A model generated the notes under the pieces. It did no database searches and was not told the DNA's origin. It worked only from the letters and a program-made list of their open reading frames with translations. From assembly GCA_035650495.1 (NCBI GenBank), contig DASRHK010000095.1, forward strand, positions 1 through 9,612: a stretch of DNA of 9,612 bases, written 5' to 3'. Positions within the stretch are counted from its first letter, which is position 1, and every line of letters begins with the position of its first letter. Origin of the DNA: DASRHK01 sp035650495 (GTDB lineage Bacteria > Pseudomonadota > Gammaproteobacteria > Nevskiales > Nevskiaceae). The position numbers and the translations under genes are program-made. Positions 6,023 to 9,612 of the stretch are shown piece after piece.

Positions 6023-6569
6023 CCGACAGCACCGGCGCCTTCCACGCGGGCGATTCGCGCCCGATGATCACCGGCTTCAGGACGACCAGCACGTGATCGG
6101 CGCGCTTGTCGTCGACGCGCGCCTCGAATCGAAGTCGCGAAGGCGCGATCGAGTGATGCGCGAAATCGTCGGCGATCGATGCCGCGCGTCGCTCCGCGAG
6201 ATCTGCGTCGGCGTCGGCTGCCGCAAAAGCGATGACGTGCGCCACGCAGCCGCCGCGGGCCCCGACGTCCTCTGCGATCTCCGCGAGCGCTTTCAGCGCT
6301 TCGGCACGCACCTGCGCGTTGCCCTGCTCGAACAGGGCCGCCTGCGAGAGCTCGGCGAAGAGTTGACCGTCGGCGACGCGCGGCTCGAGCGCATGACCGC
6401 CGATCTGCGCGAGCGAGACCTCCTTGAGATCCAGCCGCAGATCGTTCAGCAGCGTCCTGGCCTCGTCTTCGGTGACGGCTTTGAGCGGCGGGCCCGTGAC
6501 CGGGTGCCGCGTTTCCGTGGCACAGCCAGCGAACACGGTCACAGTCAGAACCAACGCCGCGCGCCTCAT
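6015..6569 (-). CDS. small OmpA-like outer-membrane lipoprotein (hypothetical)
   Basis: 184 residues. The N-terminus is a lipoprotein signal: MRR, a hydrophobic stretch (4-14), and Cys16 in the box VFAGC, so the mature protein would be lipidated and, with Ala/Thr after Cys, probably sent to the outer membrane. Residues about 75-165 resemble a divergent OmpA-like fold: ALFEQGNAQVRAEALKALAEIAEDV, an AFAAADADADLAERRAASIADD helix with the RRA pair, then HHSIAPSRLRF. Some peptidoglycan-binding positions of OmpA are not obvious, so binding is uncertain. The start is fixed by AAAGGAA with 8-nt spacing and by the signal peptide. Its ATG overlaps the rnr TGA (ATGA) and its end overlaps rlmB by 8 bp, so it is locked into the operon. 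This lipoprotein is not part of the common rnr-rlmB pair. Confidence 0.75.
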   Translation of the reverse strand: MRRAALVLTVTVFAGCATETRHPVTGPPLKAVTEDEARTLLNDLRLDLKEVSLAQIGGHALEPRVADGQLFAELSQAALFEQGNAQVRAEALKALAEIAEDVGARGGCVAHVIAFAAADADADLAERRAASIADDFAHHSIAPSRLRFEARVDDKRADHVLVVLKPVIIGRESPAWKAPVLSDE

Positions 6570-8794
6570 CGTCGCTTTCCTTTCGCCGGTCGCGGCGCCG
6601 ATGCCCCGCCGACCGGCTCGAGATCGATCTTGCGCTCGTCGAGGTTCACGCGCACGACGCGAACGCGCATGCGATCGCCGAGCCCGAACGCGCGCTTGCT
6701 GCGCTCGCCGACCAGGCGCTGATGCGACTTGTCGAATTGATAGTAGTCGTTGGCGAGCGCAGTGACGTGCACGAGCCCGTCCACGTAAAGGCCCTGCAGC
6801 TCCACGAACAAGCCGAACGGCGCGACGCTGCTGACGACGCCGTCGAACTCGTCGCCGACGTGCTCGCGCATGTACTCGCACTTGAGCCACAGCATCGCGT
6901 CACGCGTCGCCTCGTCCGCGCGCCGCTCGGTCATCGAGCAGTGCGCGCCGTGACGCTCCATGTCCTCGACGGTGTATTCGAACTCGTCCCTGCGGCCGGC
7001 GAGCACGTGCTTGATCGCGCGATGCAGCAGCAGATCGGGATAGCGCCGGATCGGCGACGTGAAGTGCGCGTAGTGCGTCAACGCGAGGCCGAAGTGTCCG
7101 ACGTTGGTCGCGCTGTAGCGTGCCTGCATCAGCGAGCGCAGCATCACGGTCTGGATCACGCTCGCATCGGGACGCTGCTTCGCGCGCTCCAGCGTCTTCG
7201 CGTAATCCATCGCGGTCGGCTTGTCGCCGCCGCCGAGCTTCAGCCCGCGACCGGCGAGGAATTCGCGCAGCGCCATCACCTTCATCGTGTCGGGCTGCTC
7301 GTGGATGCGATACGGCGCCGGCACTTTGCGTCGCGCGACGAGCTTCCCGGCTTCGATATTCGCCGCGATCATGCACTCCTCGATCAGGCGATGCGCGCGA
7401 TTGCGCTGCACCGGCACGATGCGCTCGATCTTGCGTTGCGCGTCGTAGAGGACCTTGGTCTCCGTGCTGTCGAAGTCGATCGCGCCGCGCGCTTCGCGCG
7501 CCGCGAACAAGGCCTCGAACACTTCGTTGAGGACCTGCAGCGGCTCGACGATGTGCGGCCGCTCGTGCGCTTCGGCGCCGTCGGGATTCTCCAGGATGCG
7601 GGCCACGTCCTCGTAGATCAGTCGCGCGCGCGAGCGCATCACCGATTCGAAGAAGCGCGACTGCGCGATCTCGCCCTTCGGCGTCACGCGCATCTCGCAG
7701 ACCATGCACAGGCGATCGACGTCGGGATTGAGCGAGCACAAGCCGTTCGACAATTTCTCCGGCAGCATCGGGATCACGCGCTGCGGGAAGTAGACCGAGT
7801 TGCCGCGCTTCAAGCCTTCTTCGTCGAGCGGCGCGCCCGGCTTCACGTACGCCGACACATCCGCGATCGCGACCCACAGCTTCCAACCGTCCTTCGCGCG
7901 CTGGGCGAAGACGGCGTCGTCGAAGTCGCGGGCGTCGACGCCGTCGATGGTCATCAGCGGCAGCCCGCGGAGATCCTCGCGCCCTGCCCGATCTTCGGCG
8001 CGCACTTCGTCCGGAATCTCCGCGGCTTCGCGCTCGACCGCATCCGGGAACACGTGCGGCAATCCATGGGCGCGGATCGCGGCCTCGATCTCCATGCCGG
8101 GCGCGAGATGCTCGCCGAGGATCTCGGTCACGCGACCGACCGGCAGCGTGCGCTTGCCCGGCGGCGTGACGATCTCGGCGACGACCATCTGCCCGTGTCG
8201 CGCCGATGCGCGTGATTCCGGCGGGATCAAGAGATCCTGCTGCACGCGAGGGTTGTCGGGGATCACATAGGTGACGCCTTGCTCTGCGTGCAAGCGTCCC
8301 ACGACGGTGCGGCTGCCGCGCTCGAGCACGTCGGCGAGCGCGCCTTCGCGCCGGCCGCGCTCGTCGACGCCGGTGATGCGCACCAGCGCGCGATCGCCGT
8401 TCATCAGCTCGCGCATCTGCCGCGGCGGCAGGAACACGTCGGGTCCGCCTTCGTCGGGGATCAGGAAGCCGAACCCGTCGCGATGCGCCTGGATCACGCC
8501 GGAGACGAGGTTCATCTGCTTGACCTCGCCGTAGGCCCCGCGACGGTTCTGGGCAATCTCGCCCTCGCGGACCATCGCCTGCAGCCGGCTCTTCAGCGCC
8601 TCGTGCTCGCCCTCCTCCAGCCCGAAGTGCGCGCAGAGCTCTTCGAGCGTCAGCGGCGCGCCCTCGTCCCTCAGCACGGTGCGGATGTAGCGCCGGCTCG
8701 GGATCGGCTGTTCATGCCGCTCCTGCTCGCGCGCGTGATCGGGATCCTGCTTGCGCCAGTCGCCGGTCCCAGCCGCTGGTGGTTTCTTTTTCAT
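6566..8794 (-). CDS. rnr: ribonuclease R
   Basis: 742 residues. RNase R is a processive 3'-5' exoribonuclease that degrades structured RNA and takes part in rRNA and tRNA quality control. Regions in order are a basic N-terminus, a winged-helix region (about 35-90), two cold-shock-type domains (about 95-245), the RNB catalytic domain (about 270-600) and an S1 domain (about 645-727). The acidic cluster TIDGVDARDFDDAV supplies Asp284, Asp290, Asp292 and Asp293, equivalent to the four catalytic Asp of the E. coli enzyme. HFTSPIRRYPDLLLHR is the conserved RNB C-terminal motif. The tail after S1 is only about 15 residues, far shorter than the long basic tail of E. coli RNase R (813 aa). The ATG lacks a good ribosome site; a TTG two codons upstream (8798-8800) has GAGGG at 7 nt and may be the true start. 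The stop overlaps the next ATG (ATGA). Confidence 0.97.
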   Translation of the reverse strand: MKKKPPAAGTGDWRKQDPDHAREQERHEQPIPSRRYIRTVLRDEGAPLTLEELCAHFGLEEGEHEALKSRLQAMVREGEIAQNRRGAYGEVKQMNLVSGVIQAHRDGFGFLIPDEGGPDVFLPPRQMRELMNGDRALVRITGVDERGRREGALADVLERGSRTVVGRLHAEQGVTYVIPDNPRVQQDLLIPPESRASARHGQMVVAEIVTPPGKRTLPVGRVTEILGEHLAPGMEIEAAIRAHGLPHVFPDAVEREAAEIPDEVRAEDRAGREDLRGLPLMTIDGVDARDFDDAVFAQRAKDGWKLWVAIADVSAYVKPGAPLDEEGLKRGNSVYFPQRVIPMLPEKLSNGLCSLNPDVDRLCMVCEMRVTPKGEIAQSRFFESVMRSRARLIYEDVARILENPDGAEAHERPHIVEPLQVLNEVFEALFAAREARGAIDFDSTETKVLYDAQRKIERIVPVQRNRAHRLIEECMIAANIEAGKLVARRKVPAPYRIHEQPDTMKVMALREFLAGRGLKLGGGDKPTAMDYAKTLERAKQRPDASVIQTVMLRSLMQARYSATNVGHFGLALTHYAHFTSPIRRYPDLLLHRAIKHVLAGRRDEFEYTVEDMERHGAHCSMTERRADEATRDAMLWLKCEYMREHVGDEFDGVVSSVAPFGLFVELQGLYVDGLVHVTALANDYYQFDKSHQRLVGERSKRAFGLGDRMRVRVVRVNLDERKIDLEPVGGASAPRPAKGKRR

Positions 8795-8823
8795 TGACAA
8801 AGGATAACCCTCGCCGCCACAAT
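8794..8823 (+). promoter_or_regulatory. putative promoter of tRNA-Leu
   Basis: A perfect -35 TTGACA (8794-8799) is followed after 18 bp by CACAAT (8818-8823), four of six matches to the -10 consensus, and then a GC-rich CCGCGCC discriminator. The predicted start near 8830 leaves a 5' leader of about 14 nt before the mature tRNA. The -35 begins on the base pair of the first base of the rnr ATG on the other strand, so the two divergent genes share this segment. Confidence 0.65.
8808..8812 (-). promoter_or_regulatory. possible rnr ribosome binding site favouring an upstream TTG start
   Basis: GAGGG on the minus strand lies 7 nt before TTG (8800-8798) but 13 nt before ATG (8794-8792). Spacing favours TTG, which would add Met-Ser to the N-terminus. 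No other Shine-Dalgarno-like run is present between 8795 and 8843. Confidence 0.4.
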
Positions 8824-8843
8824 CCGCGCCCTGTTTTTCAAGA

Positions 8844-8928
8844 GCCGATGTGGCGGAATTGGTAGACGCACCAGTTTCAGGTACTGGCGGGTAACACCGT
8901 GGGGGTTCGAGTCCCTCCATCGGCACCA
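8844..8928 (+). tRNA. tRNA-Leu(CAG)
   Basis: 85 nt with encoded CCA. The acceptor stem GCCGATG (8844-8850) pairs with CATCGGC (8918-8924), followed by discriminator A and CCA. The D-loop has the usual GGTAGACGC. The anticodon stem CCAGT/ACTGG encloses TTCAGGT, giving anticodon CAG at 8878-8880, which reads the CUG leucine codon. A long class II variable arm and the T-arm GGTTCGAGTCC follow. This codon is heavily used in the GC-rich genes here. The gene lies antisense between purA and rnr and has its own promoter and terminator. Confidence 0.97.
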
Positions 8929-8933
8929 GATGA

Positions 8934-8959
8934 GACCGGCTTCGGCCGGTTTTGTTTTT
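8934..8959 (+). terminator. intrinsic terminator of tRNA-Leu
   Basis: ACCGGC (8935-8940) and GCCGGT (8945-8950) pair around a stable TTCG tetraloop and are followed by TTTGTTTTT. It starts 6 nt after the tRNA CCA. The end of the T-run overlaps the purA stop codon on the other strand. In the purA direction the hairpin is followed by CTCATC and not by T-residues, so it should not end purA transcription. Confidence 0.9.
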
Positions 8960-9612
8960 CAGTCGAACGGATTGCGCAGCACCATCGTGTGCTCGCGGTC
9001 GGGACCGGTCGAGATGATCGCGATCTCCGTCTGCGTGATCTCTTCGAGACGCTCGAGATATCTGCGCGCGGCCGCCGGCAGGTCGCGCTCGCGCTTGATG
9101 CCGAAGGTGTTGGTCTTCCAGCCCGGCAGCTCTTCGTAGATCGGCTCGATCTTCGCGAAGCCTTCGGCGCCGATCGGCGGCACTTCGACCGGCTTGCCGT
9201 CGACCTTGTAGCCGGTGCAGATGCGGATCACGTCGAGCTCGTCGAGCACGTCGAGCTTGGTCACGCACAACCCGGTCACGCTGTTGTTGAAGATCGAGCG
9301 GCGCGCCGCAACGGCGTCGAACCAGCCGCAGCGACGCGGGCGCCGCGTCACCGTGCCGTATTCCTGGCCCTTGTCGCGGATGTGCTGGCCGATGTCGTTC
9401 TCCTGCTCGGTCGGGAACGGCCCGGATCCGACGCGCGTCGCGTAGGCCTTGACTATGCCGAGCACGTAATCGAGCTCGCGCGGCCCGACGCCGGTACCGG
9501 TCGCTGCGCCACCCGCTGTCGTGTTGCTCGAAGTGACGTAGGGATAAGTGCCGTGATCGACGTCGAGCAGCGCGCCCTGCGCGCCTTCGAACAGCACGTT
9601 GTCGCCTTTGGC
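8959..9612 (-). CDS. purA: adenylosuccinate synthetase, C-terminal half (5' end outside window)
   Basis: 217 residues are visible; the complete enzyme is about 430. PurA joins IMP and aspartate using GTP to make adenylosuccinate, the first step from IMP to AMP. The visible part contains NVLFEGAQGALLDVDHGTYPYV and SSNTTAGGAATGTGVGP, then the aspartate-binding loop region, CVTKLDVLDELD (guanine contact), EPIYEELPGW, and the terminal IISTGPDREHTMVLRNPFD, all standard for the family. The frame runs through the window edge, so no start is assigned. One residue is unusual: the loop normally reading TGRPRR is TRRPRR here (Arg codon at 9343-9345). The stop TGA lies in the T-run of the opposing tRNA terminator. 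purA, rnr and rlmB run in the same direction, and no purA terminator is seen. Confidence 0.97.
   Translation of the reverse strand, partial: AKGDNVLFEGAQGALLDVDHGTYPYVTSSNTTAGGAATGTGVGPRELDYVLGIVKAYATRVGSGPFPTEQENDIGQHIRDKGQEYGTVTRRPRRCGWFDAVAARRSIFNNSVTGLCVTKLDVLDELDVIRICTGYKVDGKPVEVPPIGAEGFAKIEPIYEELPGWKTNTFGIKRERDLPAAARRYLERLEEITQTEIAIISTGPDREHTMVLRNPFD

Noticed and set aside
4883..6067. 394-codon open frame on the plus strand opposite rlmB and the TonB-like gene
   Set aside because: It crosses the boundary and gap between two well-supported minus-strand genes and shows no domain.
6722..8215. 497-codon open frame on the plus strand opposite rnr
   Set aside because: Its product is a low-complexity mix rich in Arg, Ala, His and Leu with no motif, and the opposite strand encodes a complete RNase R. 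It is a GC-rich shadow frame.
8934..8959. The tRNA terminator as a shared bidirectional terminator for purA
   Set aside because: In the purA direction the hairpin is followed by CTCATC without a T-run, so intrinsic termination is unlikely.
8795..9268. Extension of the rnr frame upstream to give a 900-residue protein
   Set aside because: The extra part is read antisense through tRNA-Leu and out of frame through purA. RNase R homology begins near 8794.
1..9612. A mobile element, CRISPR array, prophage or defence system
   Set aside because: No transposase, integrase, direct-repeat array or restriction or toxin gene is visible. The tRNA-Leu 3' end shows no att-like duplicate in the window and gene order is the conserved housekeeping one.

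Overview
This looks like ordinary chromosomal DNA from a high-GC bacterium, most likely a gammaproteobacterium. I infer this from the gene order, read right to left on the minus strand: purA, tRNA-Leu, rnr, rlmB, rpsF, rpsR, rplI, dnaB, alr. From memory, pseudomonads and related gammaproteobacteria keep essentially this order. Two genes in the block, an outer-membrane-type lipoprotein and a TonB-like protein, are not part of the usual core. priB, which enteric bacteria carry between rpsF and rpsR, is absent. I cannot name the genus; a lineage near Xanthomonadales, Nevskiales or Steroidobacterales would fit the composition and content, but that is a guess.

Layout from left to right. 1-421 (+): the 3' part of a PP2C-type protein phosphatase, converging on the minus-strand block with only 3 bp between stop codons. 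425-2858 (-): alr and dnaB, 7 bp apart. 2871-2899: an intrinsic terminator closing the ribosomal operon just before dnaB. 2927-4038 (-): rplI, rpsR and rpsF, with a promoter near 4145-4173 and a roughly 100-nt leader containing a hairpin that resembles the 16S rRNA site of the S6:S18 pair. 4153-5184 (-): a TonB-like energy-transducer protein with an unusual N-terminal cytoplasmic domain. 5267-8794 (-): rlmB, a small OmpA-like lipoprotein gene and rnr, overlapping end to start in a translationally coupled chain. 8844-8928 (+): tRNA-Leu(CAG) with its own promoter and terminator, lying antisense between rnr and purA. 8959-9612 (-): the 3' half of purA.

The genes are mostly housekeeping: AMP synthesis (purA), RNA decay and 23S rRNA methylation (rnr, rlmB), ribosome assembly (rpsF, rpsR, rplI), replication fork opening (dnaB) and peptidoglycan D-alanine supply (alr). 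The envelope genes (lipoprotein, TonB-like protein) and the phosphatase are the accessory part.

I found no mobile element, CRISPR array, phage gene or defence cassette, and no evidence for a previously undescribed multi-gene system. The points most worth a second look are the rpsF leader hairpin, the N-terminal domain of the TonB-like protein, the coupled OmpA-like lipoprotein inside rnr-rlmB, the antisense tRNA within the purA-rnr block, the terminator placed about 13 bp before dnaB, and a substitution in a conserved loop of PurA.
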